Shown here one piece after another: positions 12,313 to 20,466 of a DNA stretch of 64,000 bases (the first letter of the stretch is position 1; the number at the start of each line of letters is the position of its first letter). Below the pieces are notes generated by a model. It saw only the letters and a list, made by a program, of their open reading frames with translations, searched no databases and had not been told where the DNA came from. The translations under genes and the position numbers were made by a program. The DNA is from Methylomonas koyamae. Its GTDB lineage: Bacteria; Pseudomonadota; Gammaproteobacteria; Methylococcales; Methylomonadaceae. The stretch is from NCBI RefSeq assembly GCF_001644025.1, contig NZ_LUUK01000194.1, positions 57,079 to 121,078 on the forward strand, written 5' to 3'.

Positions 12313-12912
12313 GATCGTTCTCCCGGTTTATCCTGAATGAAGTAGGCATGTTTGCCGCCATCCAGAATCAATCACTTTCCATGCCAACAAATAAAATTAC
12401 TTTATTTTCAATAAATTATAAAATTTTGCTTCGTGAAACATCGCCTATCTATCCGTAGCGGCAACGGGATTTTGCCGCTCCGCTTGCCGCCAACGCCGGC
12501 CGGCGACAATTTTTTGACGACACGCCGCCGTACAATTATCGGACGCGTCTAATAATCTTCCCTCGCCGCTAAAAACAGACTGAGACAAGTCTCGACGGGA
12601 TTTTGCCGAAGCTTTACTGCCGTAAAAGATTGGCCTCGCAAATGACCGTTGAACACTAAAACCGGCGACCTAACATTTCCGGCCCTGCCATTTTTACGAC
12701 ACGTTCAGATTGATAGCTATTTTCGAGATCCGAAGAATTCCGGAGGCGCGGATCAGCGAGAAAGCTGATTTGGCATTTCGATAGGATAAAGAATGAGTTT
12801 ACTTCTACTTGGAGTTGACGCACGAAAAGCTCAAGCAACACCCCCTTAGCACAGGATTGAACCAATCTCGCGGAAGCCGATCTTGGGCAGTTTTCTAAAC
12901 TGGCGATTGAAC
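12313..12912. other. 600-base non-coding region between fliT-like gene and second flagellin
   Basis: No credible gene. The part near the flagellin is AT-rich (12385-12430). It contains a candidate sigma-54 promoter (12345-12360) and a hairpin at 12457-12479 with arms AGCGGCAA and TTGCCGCT and a seven-base loop, lacking a following T-run in either direction. A 69-codon open frame at 12656-12865 lacks a ribosome-binding site and looks like chance. Confidence 0.6.
12345..12360 (-). promoter_or_regulatory. weak candidate sigma-54 promoter for second flagellin
   Basis: On the minus strand TGGCGG, five bases, then ATGCC keeps the invariant GG and GC of the -24/-12 consensus at the right spacing (TGGCAC-N5-TTGCA). 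The -12 element ends 33 bases before the flagellin ATG at 12312. The remaining positions match only partly, so this could be chance. Confidence 0.25.
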
Positions 12913-13236
12913 TTAACCAGCGCGATAGGCGCGTAACGCCCGCTTGCCTTTTTCGAAAGCCAATTGATTGGTCTTGGCTTGAGCTTGAAGGTGTTGTATC
13001 TGCGCCAGAAACGCGTTATCCAGTTCGGCCACGTTCCGCGCGAACTGCTTCGCCTGAGGTTTTTCCGATTCGGCTAGCGGCATCGTCGCTAACGCCTCCA
13101 GCCAAGCCTGCCTCTCGTTCAATAAAACCGACAAATTTTCCCAGTCCTCCTGGGTTATGTGGCCTTTTATGGCTGCGTTAAATTGCTCCAGACGCTCTTG
13201 CCAGGCCAGGAAATCAACGCGAGGACCGGTTGCCAT
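12913..13236 (-). CDS. fliT: FliT-like flagellar chaperone
   Basis: A 107-residue, almost entirely helical, charged protein encoded directly after fliS, the usual place of FliT, the export chaperone of the cap protein FliD. Its ATG (13236-13234) shares one base with the fliS stop (TGATG), indicating translational coupling. It contains the stretches FNAAIKGHITQEDWENLSVL and AYRAG at the C-terminus. FliT sequences are poorly conserved, so the call rests mainly on position, size and helical character. Confidence 0.65.
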   Translation of the reverse strand: MATGPRVDFLAWQERLEQFNAAIKGHITQEDWENLSVLLNERQAWLEALATMPLAESEKPQAKQFARNVAELDNAFLAQIQHLQAQAKTNQLAFEKGKRALRAYRAG

Positions 13237-13622
13237 CACGCAATCGCATCCCAAGCTTCCTTAATGTCGCGCATCAATGTCGCGACTTCGTTAAGCTTGT
13301 CTTCGCTGTTTTCGCGACTGGCTTCCAATAGCCGGATATTCATATAGTCGTATAGTTGGCGCAGATTGGCCGCGATTTCGCCGCCACGTTCCAAATCCAC
13401 TGCTTCGTTCAAGCCGCCAACGATGCCGATCGCCTTGGAGATGTAGATGCTTTTGGCCTCCATGTCATGATGGGCTATCGCGCCCTTCGCGGAGTTGACT
13501 CTAGCCAAGAAACCCTCCATCAACATCTGAATCAAACGATGCGGAGAATCCTCTCCGAGACCGCTGGAAGTGTGCACATCGGCATATTGCCTAGCACCTC
13601 TCTTATGGGCATCTACATACAT
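13236..13622 (-). CDS. fliS: flagellin-specific chaperone FliS
   Basis: A 128-residue helical protein that binds the C-terminal D0 region of unexported flagellin and prevents premature polymerisation in the cytoplasm. FliS signatures are seen: YADVHTSSGLGEDSPHRLIQ, ML-EGFLARVNSAKGAI, KSIYISKAIGIVGGLNEAVD and LRQLYDYMNIRLLEAS. Length equals the family norm. The ATG at 13622 is preceded by AAGGGGGA. It follows fliD by 18 bases and is coupled to the downstream fliT-like gene. Confidence 0.95.
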   Translation of the reverse strand: MYVDAHKRGARQYADVHTSSGLGEDSPHRLIQMLMEGFLARVNSAKGAIAHHDMEAKSIYISKAIGIVGGLNEAVDLERGGEIAANLRQLYDYMNIRLLEASRENSEDKLNEVATLMRDIKEAWDAIA

Positions 13623-13640
13623 GGGAATCCCCCTTCCGGT

Positions 13641-15044
13641 TTATAAATTATTGATCCAACTTGTCAAAAATGAACCAGTCGAATTAAATTGCCCGACCAG
13701 CACATCCATCGCTGTAAATTGCTTTTGCAAGGATTTCTGAAAGTTATCCATCCTAACCTGCACGTCGGTCCGCCTATCTTCCAATGTGGTTAATTGCTTT
13801 TTCAACGAGCTTTGCTGAGTATCCAAGTTACCGCCGGACTGCAACAAGCCCGTTAACGTCGAGTCCAGACGGGTGGCAACACCGTCGCTCGAAGAAAACA
13901 CATCGCCGACCGAATCGAAATCGGCCGCCAAGGCGGTATCCAGCTGGGTACTGTCCAAGGACATCACGCCATCTTTATCGATTTTGACGCCAATTAACGC
14001 TAAGGAGTTGTAATTGCCTGTCGCCGACGAAACCACCGAGGTCGTATTTGTCCGCACTTGGCTGGTGACATAACGTAAGGTGGCATCGCCAATTAACGCG
14101 CCGTTACCGTCGCCGCTGCCATCGGTACTGCCGCCGTATTTGCCAAGGTCTTTGGTGGTGGTGTGCAGTTTGTTGTAAGCCGTAACGAAACTGTTGATAG
14201 ACTTGGTAATCGCGGCCTTATCCACACCGATGTCTATGTTTACCGAAGTACCAGGCTCTTGGGACTGTAAATTGAGCGTCACTCCCGGTAAGACATCGGT
14301 GATAGTATTGCTGCTACGCGTTGCAGTCTGTCCGTCCACCTTAATAATCGCGTCTTGGGCAACCGATGGATTATCGAAATTCGTCGAAAACAACTGAGAC
14401 AGCCCGGAAGTATCCGTATCGTTGCCGTCGCTATCGCTACCACTGACAGTAAACGCATTCGTCGTGCCGCTGTTTTTGGCTGTCAACACCAGTTTAGATA
14501 CCGTGCCGGTTCCGGCGGCATTGTCGACATTAACGATGCTGGCGCTGACGAAACTATTGCCCGACGCGCTATTGATCGCATCACGCATTTTCTCCAGCGT
14601 ATTGTTACTACTGTCCACGGTCAGGCTGAATGTCGAACCCGAAGTCGCGGTAAACGATAAAGTACCGGTACCGACCGTCGTAGTCGTAATATCGGAAAAC
14701 TCGGCTTTGGCGATCGACTTTTGAGCCTTGGCCAGCTGGGTCACTTCCAGCGAATATGAACCGGCAACCGCCGAGGCTCCGGCGGTTGCCTTCAAAATAG
14801 ATTCGTCGGAGGAGGAAGCGGTGTGGGTCTTAAAAACACTACCGTCTTTCAACGAAGCGAGCGCCGTCTGAAAGTCTGACAGTCCGCTCTTCAACGAACC
14901 CAAGCCGCTCAACCGGGCGTTGGCGGCGTCCTCCTGACGCTGAATCGCGTTGAAGGCCGGCTGGCCCTCAGCGGTTACCAATTGAGAGACCAGCGAATTA
15001 ATGTCGATACCGCTACCGATACCTGTCGTGGAAACTATGCTCAT
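13641..15044 (-). CDS. fliD: flagellar filament capping protein FliD (hook-associated protein 2)
   Basis: A 467-residue filament cap protein that promotes flagellin polymerisation at the distal end. The N-terminal coiled region begins MSIVSTTGIGSGIDINSLVS, the classic FliD opening, and the C-terminal region carries LEDRRTDVQVRMDNFQKSLQ and FTAMDVLVGQFNSTGSFL. The middle is Ser/Thr/Gly/Asp-rich as usual for the exposed domains. GAGGAGG sits upstream of ATG 15044. Operon order flaG-fliD-fliS-fliT matches that of other gammaproteobacteria. Confidence 0.95.
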   Translation of the reverse strand: MSIVSTTGIGSGIDINSLVSQLVTAEGQPAFNAIQRQEDAANARLSGLGSLKSGLSDFQTALASLKDGSVFKTHTASSSDESILKATAGASAVAGSYSLEVTQLAKAQKSIAKAEFSDITTTTVGTGTLSFTATSGSTFSLTVDSSNNTLEKMRDAINSASGNSFVSASIVNVDNAAGTGTVSKLVLTAKNSGTTNAFTVSGSDSDGNDTDTSGLSQLFSTNFDNPSVAQDAIIKVDGQTATRSSNTITDVLPGVTLNLQSQEPGTSVNIDIGVDKAAITKSINSFVTAYNKLHTTTKDLGKYGGSTDGSGDGNGALIGDATLRYVTSQVRTNTTSVVSSATGNYNSLALIGVKIDKDGVMSLDSTQLDTALAADFDSVGDVFSSSDGVATRLDSTLTGLLQSGGNLDTQQSSLKKQLTTLEDRRTDVQVRMDNFQKSLQKQFTAMDVLVGQFNSTGSFLTSWINNL

Positions 15045-15078
15045 GACACCCTCCTCAACGAACCGCCGCTATCCCACG

Positions 15079-15516
15079 CTAAGCCCGATCCTGAATAACC
15101 GAACCTTGATGCCCGTCTAACTCTTGCATTCGCCTGATAAACGCCAACATTTCCTCCGACGGAATTTGCCTTACCACATCGCCGGTTTCGCTATCGACAA
15201 TCTTGACGACCAATTCTTGCGTTGAATCGTCCACTTTAAATTGCAGATTGCGGGTTACGGCCTGCAACAGCGAATTGCCTTGATCGGCCGCCTGCTTTAC
15301 CGTATCCAATGTCACTTTAGCGTCGTTCTGCTTGTCCTCGTCCTGTTTCGAATTCAAAGAAGACGCCGTTGAATCGCTTTGCAACGCAGACACCGCCGAA
15401 CTGGCTTGATTCGCCTCGGTTCTAGTGCTGGAAAACGACTTTTCATCCGTTTGCTTATCGGTTTTCACAACAGTCAAGGGGGCTAGCTTCAGCACATTTG
15501 AAATTTCACTATTCAT
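15079..15516 (-). CDS. flaG: FlaG family protein
   Basis: A 145-residue protein whose C-terminal half carries the FlaG domain: RNLQFKVDDSTQELVVKIVD, SETGDVVRQIPSEEMLAFI and RRMQELDG. The N-terminal half is a low-complexity Ser/Gln/Asp-rich region. FlaG proteins influence filament length; the mechanism is not settled. ATG 15516 is chosen because GGTGA lies about eight bases upstream; the in-frame GTG at 15525 would sit directly on that element. It is encoded between the flagellin terminator and fliD. Confidence 0.88.
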   Translation of the reverse strand: MNSEISNVLKLAPLTVVKTDKQTDEKSFSSTRTEANQASSAVSALQSDSTASSLNSKQDEDKQNDAKVTLDTVKQAADQGNSLLQAVTRNLQFKVDDSTQELVVKIVDSETGDVVRQIPSEEMLAFIRRMQELDGHQGSVIQDRA

Positions 15517-15548
15517 GATGCTCACCCTATGTTGTCAGTGTTAAAGGA

Positions 15549-15575
15549 AAGATTGCGCCATGACGGCGCAATCTT
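15549..15575 (-). terminator. intrinsic terminator after first flagellin
   Basis: A perfect 11-base-pair stem AAGATTGCGCC/GGCGCAATCTT with a five-base loop lies 10 bases beyond the flagellin stop. On the minus strand it is followed by TTTCCTTTAAC, a moderately U-rich tail. It separates the highly expressed flagellin from flaG-fliD. Confidence 0.75.
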
Positions 15576-15585
15576 CCTATCCAAA

Positions 15586-16434
15586 CTACCGGAGCAAACT
15601 CAAGACGTTTTGCGTAGACTGATTCGCTTGCGCCAACATTGCGGTACCCGCTTGTTGCAGAATTTGCTGTCTACTCAAGTTCGATGTCTCTGTCGCGAAG
15701 TCCGCATCCAGGATCCGGGATCTTGCCGCGCTTTGATTCTCGATCGACGAGTTCAAGTTGGCAATTGTCGTTGTAAACCGGTTTTGAATCGCACCCAATG
15801 TAGATCTAAAAGTATCTATCTTTTTGATCGCGGTATCAATCGCTGTCATTGCCGATCTGACGTTTCCGGAGGTCGCCATCGACCCAATCGACAATTTGGT
15901 ACCGAACAAGGCGCTCAAGCTGTTGACTGCGGTTAAATCGGAAATATTCACGGAAACCTGGTTATCCGTGGCGGTATTGGCACCCACTTGAAAGTTAGCG
16001 TTTTTCAACGAACCGTTCAAAATTTTCTTACCGTTGAATTCGGTATTCTGAATGATACGTTTCATCTCCAAACCCAATTGCTTGAATTCGGTTTGTAATT
16101 TCTCGCGGTCGGAAGAACCGACTGCCGCCCTGTTGGCCGCCTGTACGGACAAATCGCGCATCCGTTGCAAGGTATCGGTGAGAGCGCCCATGCCAGACTC
16201 CGCCGTTTGCGCCATCGAAATACCGTCGTTCGCGTTACGCACCGCCACCGTCATACCCCGGATTTGCGATGTCATCTTGTCGCTAATCGCTAAACCGGCC
16301 GCGTCGTCTTTCGCGGAATTCACCCGCAAACCGGAAGATAAGCGCTCCATCGAAGTCTGCAAAGACATGTTGGTATTGCTCAAAAACCTTTGACTGTTCA
16401 ACGAAGCTACGTTTGTGTTGATTACCATTGCCAT
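15586..16434 (-). CDS. fliC: flagellin (first copy)
   Basis: A 282-residue flagellin. The ends are conserved (NTNVASLNSQRFLSNTN, LSSGLRVNSAKDDAAGLAIS; DADFATETSNLSRQQILQQA), with only a short central region, like the second copy at 11458-12312. ATG 16434 is selected because GGAGGG lies seven to eight bases upstream; an ATG at 16449 overlaps that element. A near-consensus sigma-28 promoter lies at 16531-16557 and a strong hairpin terminator follows the stop, so this copy can be transcribed as its own unit as expected for the main filament protein. Confidence 0.96.
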   Translation of the reverse strand: MAMVINTNVASLNSQRFLSNTNMSLQTSMERLSSGLRVNSAKDDAAGLAISDKMTSQIRGMTVAVRNANDGISMAQTAESGMGALTDTLQRMRDLSVQAANRAAVGSSDREKLQTEFKQLGLEMKRIIQNTEFNGKKILNGSLKNANFQVGANTATDNQVSVNISDLTAVNSLSALFGTKLSIGSMATSGNVRSAMTAIDTAIKKIDTFRSTLGAIQNRFTTTIANLNSSIENQSAARSRILDADFATETSNLSRQQILQQAGTAMLAQANQSTQNVLSLLR

Positions 16435-16530
16435 GATGTTACCCTCCAAAATCCGAAAACTGAGCCGCCGCCGGAATTATTTGTTTTGGTTGATTTACGA
16501 AAAAAAGGTTTGTTTTCAAACTCGCTGGAT

Positions 16531-16557
16531 GTATCGGCCCCGATTTGAAATCCTTTA
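16531..16557 (-). promoter_or_regulatory. sigma-28 (FliA) promoter of first flagellin
   Basis: Minus-strand TAAAGGAT (16557-16550), exactly 11 bases, then GCCGATAC (16538-16531) closely matches the FliA consensus TAAAGTTT-N11-GCCGATAA. The predicted transcript starts about 90 bases before the flagellin ATG. It overlaps the end of the upstream ptmE-like gene region only at its edge. Confidence 0.85.
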
Positions 16558-16567
16558 ACCCTCGTCA

Positions 16568-17620
16568 TCAAAAATATTTGGCGAATTCGCCCTGCGCGCG
16601 CAGAAAATCGGCTTCCCGACCAATATCCAGCCAATAGTCGTTCACCGGAAACATAGACACCGTCTCGCCTAGCGCGATTTGCTGGTTAAACAGCGTCGGC
16701 ATATCCAGGCTTTTCTGGCCGGCGATCCCTGCAATCAAACTGTGATCGAGCACATAGATTCCGGCGTTGGCCAAGCAGCTCTGCAACGGCTTTTCCTCGA
16801 TACCGACGATCCGTTGCTGTTCCAACATCACGACGCCGTAAGGAATCTGATACTCGTACTGGCGGACGCACATCGTCGCGATCGCTTGCTGTTCGTTGTG
16901 GTAAGCCAACAGTCGCGAAAAGTCGATCTGGGTCAAGATATCGCCATTCATCACAATCAACGGCACGTCCGGCAAGCTATCAGGCAGTAACCCGATCGCA
17001 CCGGCCGTCCCCATCGGCTCGACCTCGTCGATATACCGAATGCTTATCCCCCAACGACCGCCGTCGCCGAAGTAATCCTTGATCTGGTCGGCTCGGTAAT
17101 GCACCGCGATAAAGAATTGGCGGAAACCTGATTTCACGAAATTTTCGATGATGGTTTCCAGAATCGGCTTTCCGCCGATTTCTAGTAATGGTTTCGGCCT
17201 ATCGTCGGTATAAGGCCGCAGCCGTTTGCCGAATCCCCCCGCCATCAAAAACACCGGATTCGGAAAAGCCGGCTGCTTGTATAAAGCCTGCAGCGATTCC
17301 AAGCGCACCACTCGGCCACGCTCGTCCACCACCGGCAACTGATACAAATGATGCCCCTCCATCACCGCGATCAATTGGGTCTTACTGTCGGTCTCGCTGG
17401 CCACCTTAGGCCGCTTGTTCATCACTTCGCCGACCGGATGCTCCAGCGCCAGGCCCCGAATCAAGGCTCGGCGAATGTCGCCATCGGTAACCACCCCGAC
17501 CAAGCGCCCGTCTTCATCCACTACCAACGCGATTTGCAGCGCGCCGCGGTCGATCACCTCTATCGTGGTCCGTAACGTTGCTTCCGGACTTATCACTACC
17601 TGTTGCCAATGCTGTTTCAT
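16568..17620 (-). CDS. ptmE: CBS-domain sugar-1-phosphate nucleotidyltransferase (PtmE-like)
   Basis: A 350-residue protein with two N-terminal CBS motifs (about residues 8-120; GALQIALVVDEDGRLVGVVT and YQLPVVDERGRVVRL) followed by a nucleotidyltransferase domain with FLMAGGFGKRLRPYTDDRPK near residue 125 and a VMNGDIL metal-binding motif. This architecture is that of PtmE, which makes GDP-glucosamine for legionaminic acid synthesis in Campylobacter. The ATG overlaps the stop of the acetyltransferase gene by four bases (ATGA). Its place between neuB-like and flagellin genes supports a role in flagellin glycan precursor synthesis. Substrate assignment is inferred. Confidence 0.82.
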   Translation of the reverse strand: MKQHWQQVVISPEATLRTTIEVIDRGALQIALVVDEDGRLVGVVTDGDIRRALIRGLALEHPVGEVMNKRPKVASETDSKTQLIAVMEGHHLYQLPVVDERGRVVRLESLQALYKQPAFPNPVFLMAGGFGKRLRPYTDDRPKPLLEIGGKPILETIIENFVKSGFRQFFIAVHYRADQIKDYFGDGGRWGISIRYIDEVEPMGTAGAIGLLPDSLPDVPLIVMNGDILTQIDFSRLLAYHNEQQAIATMCVRQYEYQIPYGVVMLEQQRIVGIEEKPLQSCLANAGIYVLDHSLIAGIAGQKSLDMPTLFNQQIALGETVSMFPVNDYWLDIGREADFLRAQGEFAKYF

Positions 17621-18261
17621 GATTCAATATCCTTGAGCTGCGATCGGGCCGGATAGACGATTTGCCGAACCGCAACGTCGCGCGTCACGACACTGCCGGC
17701 ACCTATCACGCTACCCGCGCCCACGCGAATTCCTTGGATTACGACCGCGCCGGCACCGACATGTGTCCTATCGCCAATTTCGACACCTCCGCTTAACACC
17801 GCGCCCGGTGCGACATGCACATGGCGGCCGATTACGCAGTCGTGCTCGACGATGGCACCGCTGTTTACGATGGTGTTCTCAGCAATATGCGTGCCTGCCT
17901 GAATTATGGCGCCCGCCATGATTTGCACGCCAGCCGCCAATTCCACGCTCCCCGCCAAAAAACACGTCGGATCGACGACATGACCGAAGCGGTAACCGCG
18001 CTCGGCGAATGTCTCGAAAAGTCGAGACCGCGTGCCGGGGTCACGGGGCAGCGAGCCAAGCCCATTTATCAGCGCAATGTTTTCTGAGCCGTAATCGGCA
18101 ACGACCTCATCCCCGCCCAATACAGGTAGGTCGAGCCAACTATCACCTTGTCGCTTGGCCGGGTCGGCGACTCCCAGAATATCGACCTCCAGGCGCCGCA
18201 AAATATCCAACAACACCTTGGCGTGCCCCCCGCTACCGAGCATAATCACCGGCAACTTCAT
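17617..18261 (-). CDS. PglD/NeuD-like sugar O/N-acetyltransferase
   Basis: A 214-residue acyltransferase with an N-terminal Rossmann-type PglD domain (LPVIMLGSGGHAKVLLDILR) and a C-terminal left-handed beta-helix of hexapeptide repeats (IMAGAIIQAGTHIAENTIVN, VSG-type and GVEIGDRTHVGAGAVV). The His in EHDCVIGRHVHVAPG corresponds to the catalytic region. Such enzymes acetylate UDP-amino sugars or nonulosonates in bacillosamine, sialic and legionaminic acid pathways. ATG 18261 overlaps the stop of the upstream neuB-like gene by four bases and its own stop overlaps ptmE by four, so the three are translationally coupled. Confidence 0.88.
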   Translation of the reverse strand: MKLPVIMLGSGGHAKVLLDILRRLEVDILGVADPAKRQGDSWLDLPVLGGDEVVADYGSENIALINGLGSLPRDPGTRSRLFETFAERGYRFGHVVDPTCFLAGSVELAAGVQIMAGAIIQAGTHIAENTIVNSGAIVEHDCVIGRHVHVAPGAVLSGGVEIGDRTHVGAGAVVIQGIRVGAGSVIGAGSVVTRDVAVRQIVYPARSQLKDIES

Positions 18262-19328
18262 GAAATCAAGTCGTCTACTTGATAGGCGCGCGGGCTGGTT
18301 TGTCCCAACATCCGCCAATATTCCATCGGGCTCAAGCCTGTGCCCGGCCGTTTGGCCGCCAAATTTTCGACGCTGAACGGCTCGCCAATCGCAATATCCG
18401 CGGCCGCCACCAGACTTTTGCGTACCACATCGCGATTTTGCAACTCGATCGGTTGCGGGATTTTGCCTGCACCTCCCAAAGCCAACTCGACTGAGCGAAT
18501 AGCCGCTACCATTTGCGTGAGTTCCGCCGGTTCCAGCGAAACCCGATGATCCGGCCCCTGCAAGCCTCTATCCAACGTAAAATGTTTTTCGATCAACACC
18601 GCGCCGCGTGCCGCCGCGGCAATAGGCACCGCCAACCCCTCGGTATGATCGGAATATCCCACCCGCAAGCCGAACGCTTGCGCCAGCGTATCCATCGCCC
18701 GCAGTTGAACGTGTTCCAGCGGCGTCGGATACTCGCTGGTGCAATGCAGCAACGTGACTTTTTCTCGCAGTGCCGCCTGGCCGGCGTCGCAGCCGTAAGC
18801 TTGCCGAAACCGCGCCAAACTCGGCCGCTCCCAACCTAAGAAGCCGAAGGCCAACACCCCCAGCGCGGTCTCCACCTCACCCAAAGTCGCCATGCCTGTG
18901 GACAACACAAGCTCTTTTCCGGTCGCGGCGTGAGCCAGCAAAAATGGACCGTTGGTAATTTCACCGGAAGGTACTTTCAGTTGCCTAACGCCGATTTCGC
19001 CGGTCAAGAATGCCAAGCTGTCGAAATCGAACGTGGTCGATAAAAACTCGATACCGTGCTCGGCGCAGTAGTCGCGCAATCGCACGTGGAATTCGTATTT
19101 CAGCTCCAGTTTCCGCAGCATCGCCAGTTGGCTCTCGCCGGCATCGGTGGTTTCTCGCTGATAGGCCGCCTTGCCGGCCTTACCGGTCACCAGTTTGTCG
19201 GCTTTAAAGGTTTGAAATTTGACCGCATCGGCGCCCGCCGCCACCGCAGCGTCTATCAACGCGATTGCGGTGTCCAGGTCACCGTTATGATTCACGCCGG
19301 CTTCGGCGATGATATAGATACTCGTCAT
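18258..19328 (-). CDS. NeuB/LegI-type nonulosonic acid synthase
   Basis: A 356-residue enzyme that condenses phosphoenolpyruvate with an N-acetylated hexosamine to give a sialic, legionaminic or pseudaminic acid. The TIM barrel shows IIAEAGVNHNGDLDTAI, GADAVKFQTFKADKLVT, VPSGEITNGPFL, LLHCTSEYPTP and GYSDHTEG; the C-terminal SAF (antifreeze-like) domain is seen in VVRKSLVAAADIAIGEPFS. Motifs favour the NeuB/LegI side over PseI, and the linked PtmE-like gene favours legionaminate, but the exact product is inferred. First gene of the coupled neuB-acetyltransferase-ptmE trio. Confidence 0.9.
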   Translation of the reverse strand: MTSIYIIAEAGVNHNGDLDTAIALIDAAVAAGADAVKFQTFKADKLVTGKAGKAAYQRETTDAGESQLAMLRKLELKYEFHVRLRDYCAEHGIEFLSTTFDFDSLAFLTGEIGVRQLKVPSGEITNGPFLLAHAATGKELVLSTGMATLGEVETALGVLAFGFLGWERPSLARFRQAYGCDAGQAALREKVTLLHCTSEYPTPLEHVQLRAMDTLAQAFGLRVGYSDHTEGLAVPIAAAARGAVLIEKHFTLDRGLQGPDHRVSLEPAELTQMVAAIRSVELALGGAGKIPQPIELQNRDVVRKSLVAAADIAIGEPFSVENLAAKRPGTGLSPMEYWRMLGQTSPRAYQVDDLIS

Positions 19329-19346
19329 CCTGTCGTTCTCAAAAAC

Positions 19347-19838
19347 TCAATCGAACACGTCGCCCCAATCCGGCGGCGGGTTGCCGGCGGCGGACTTCTC
19401 TTTTTCATCGGAAGGCTCGGTCTCTTGTCCGCTGTTGTCGTCCGGCGACTCTTCGCCGGCTACTTCGGCCGTCTCGGAACCCGGCATCGAACTGAGATAA
19501 CTGTTCAACAAGCGGCACAAACCGTCGTAAAAGCCGCTAACCGCCTGCTGTTGCATTTGCTGCTCGAAAAAACCGTGCAAAAACTGTTTTTCGGCCAAAA
19601 TCAGACTTTCGGATAACTCCCGCGCCTTTTGCTCGTCCAGCCGGTATTTGCCGACGAGCATCTCAGCCATTTGATCGCTGCGCTGGCCCTGCCGGTCCTT
19701 GATATCGTCCAACAAATGCTCCAGCTCCGCCTGACTCTGTTTGCGCTTTCGCCAAGCGACCAGCATCAAGGCAACCAATGCGATCAACAGCACCAACAGC
19801 AGATTGACCAACACCACGACCAGCAGCGATTCGTCCAT
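19347..19838 (-). CDS. hypothetical single-pass membrane protein of a vWA operon (third gene)
   Basis: A 163-residue protein I do not recognise. It has an N-terminal membrane helix (LLVVVLVNLLLVLLIALVAL, about residues 5-27), a charged helical middle with coiled-coil character (ELEHLLDDIKDRQGQRSDQM onward) and an acidic, Pro-containing C-terminal tail. GAGGAG precedes ATG 19838. It follows the second gene of the operon by one base. Topology suggests a cytoplasmic helical domain tethered to the inner membrane, resembling its upstream neighbour in plan though not in sequence. Confidence 0.75.
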   Translation of the reverse strand: MDESLLVVVLVNLLLVLLIALVALMLVAWRKRKQSQAELEHLLDDIKDRQGQRSDQMAEMLVGKYRLDEQKARELSESLILAEKQFLHGFFEQQMQQQAVSGFYDGLCRLLNSYLSSMPGSETAEVAGEESPDDNSGQETEPSDEKEKSAAGNPPPDWGDVFD

Positions 19839-19839
19839 A

Positions 19840-20466
19840 CTACTCCTCTGCCTCGCCAGCGACATTGATCCGGATGCTGTGTTCGGCTTCCGCGAACACT
19901 TGCAACATTTTTTTACTGCTGTTTTCCAATTCCAGCGCCGTCTGATTGCCGCTGAACACGCGGGTATATTCGGCGGAAATTTCGTCTATGGTTTTCATCG
20001 CGGTGTCCAGCTGTCGAACCAGTTGTTGGTTGATGCGCTCCATGGCCGCCAGCTTGTCGACCTGCCCAACGGCGCCGCTTGTCGGCTCGGGGTGATCGAC
20101 CAATAGATTCTGGTACGGCTCGGCCAATTCGTCGATTTTTCTCTCGATGTCGGCCAGTGTCGCCAAATCCCGCTGTAAAAACAGCCTAAATATTTGCTGG
20201 AACAGGGCCCTCTCGGCTTTGAGTACGGCCGCCAGCACCGATTCGACCGTTTCGACCGGCAAACCGCAGTCTTCGCCTAGAAATTGTTCCAACCGATGTT
20301 GTTTGACCAAACTTTGCTCGTCCATTTGATCGATAAAGCGGTCGACTTCCGCCATTTCCCGGCCACGCCGGTTCCGAGACAGGAAAAACAACACTGCCAT
20401 GAACAGTACCAATACGACTAGGGCTTCCGCCATCAGCACCACGACGACCGAGTCGAGCTGAATCAT
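19840..20466 (-). CDS. hypothetical single-pass membrane protein of a vWA operon (second gene)
   Basis: A 208-residue protein of unknown function with one N-terminal membrane helix (about residues 7-30) followed by RNRRGREMAE and a long, charged helical domain likely to form coiled coils. Its ATG overlaps the stop of the vWA gene by four bases (ATGA), and the third gene starts one base after its stop. The coupling implies stoichiometric production and probably a membrane complex with the vWA protein. Confidence 0.78.
   Translation of the reverse strand: MIQLDSVVVVLMAEALVVLVLFMAVLFFLSRNRRGREMAEVDRFIDQMDEQSLVKQHRLEQFLGEDCGLPVETVESVLAAVLKAERALFQQIFRLFLQRDLATLADIERKIDELAEPYQNLLVDHPEPTSGAVGQVDKLAAMERINQQLVRQLDTAMKTIDEISAEYTRVFSGNQTALELENSSKKMLQVFAEAEHSIRINVAGEAEE

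Noticed and set aside
12537..12563. Sigma-28 promoter for the second flagellin (TCCGATAA on the minus strand)
   Set aside because: The -35 position reads GGGAAGAT, which does not resemble TAAAGTTT, and the site is over 220 bases from the start codon.
12656..12865. A 69-codon minus-strand open frame in the gap before the second flagellin
   Set aside because: No ribosome-binding site, no recognisable features and chance length for a 600-base gap.
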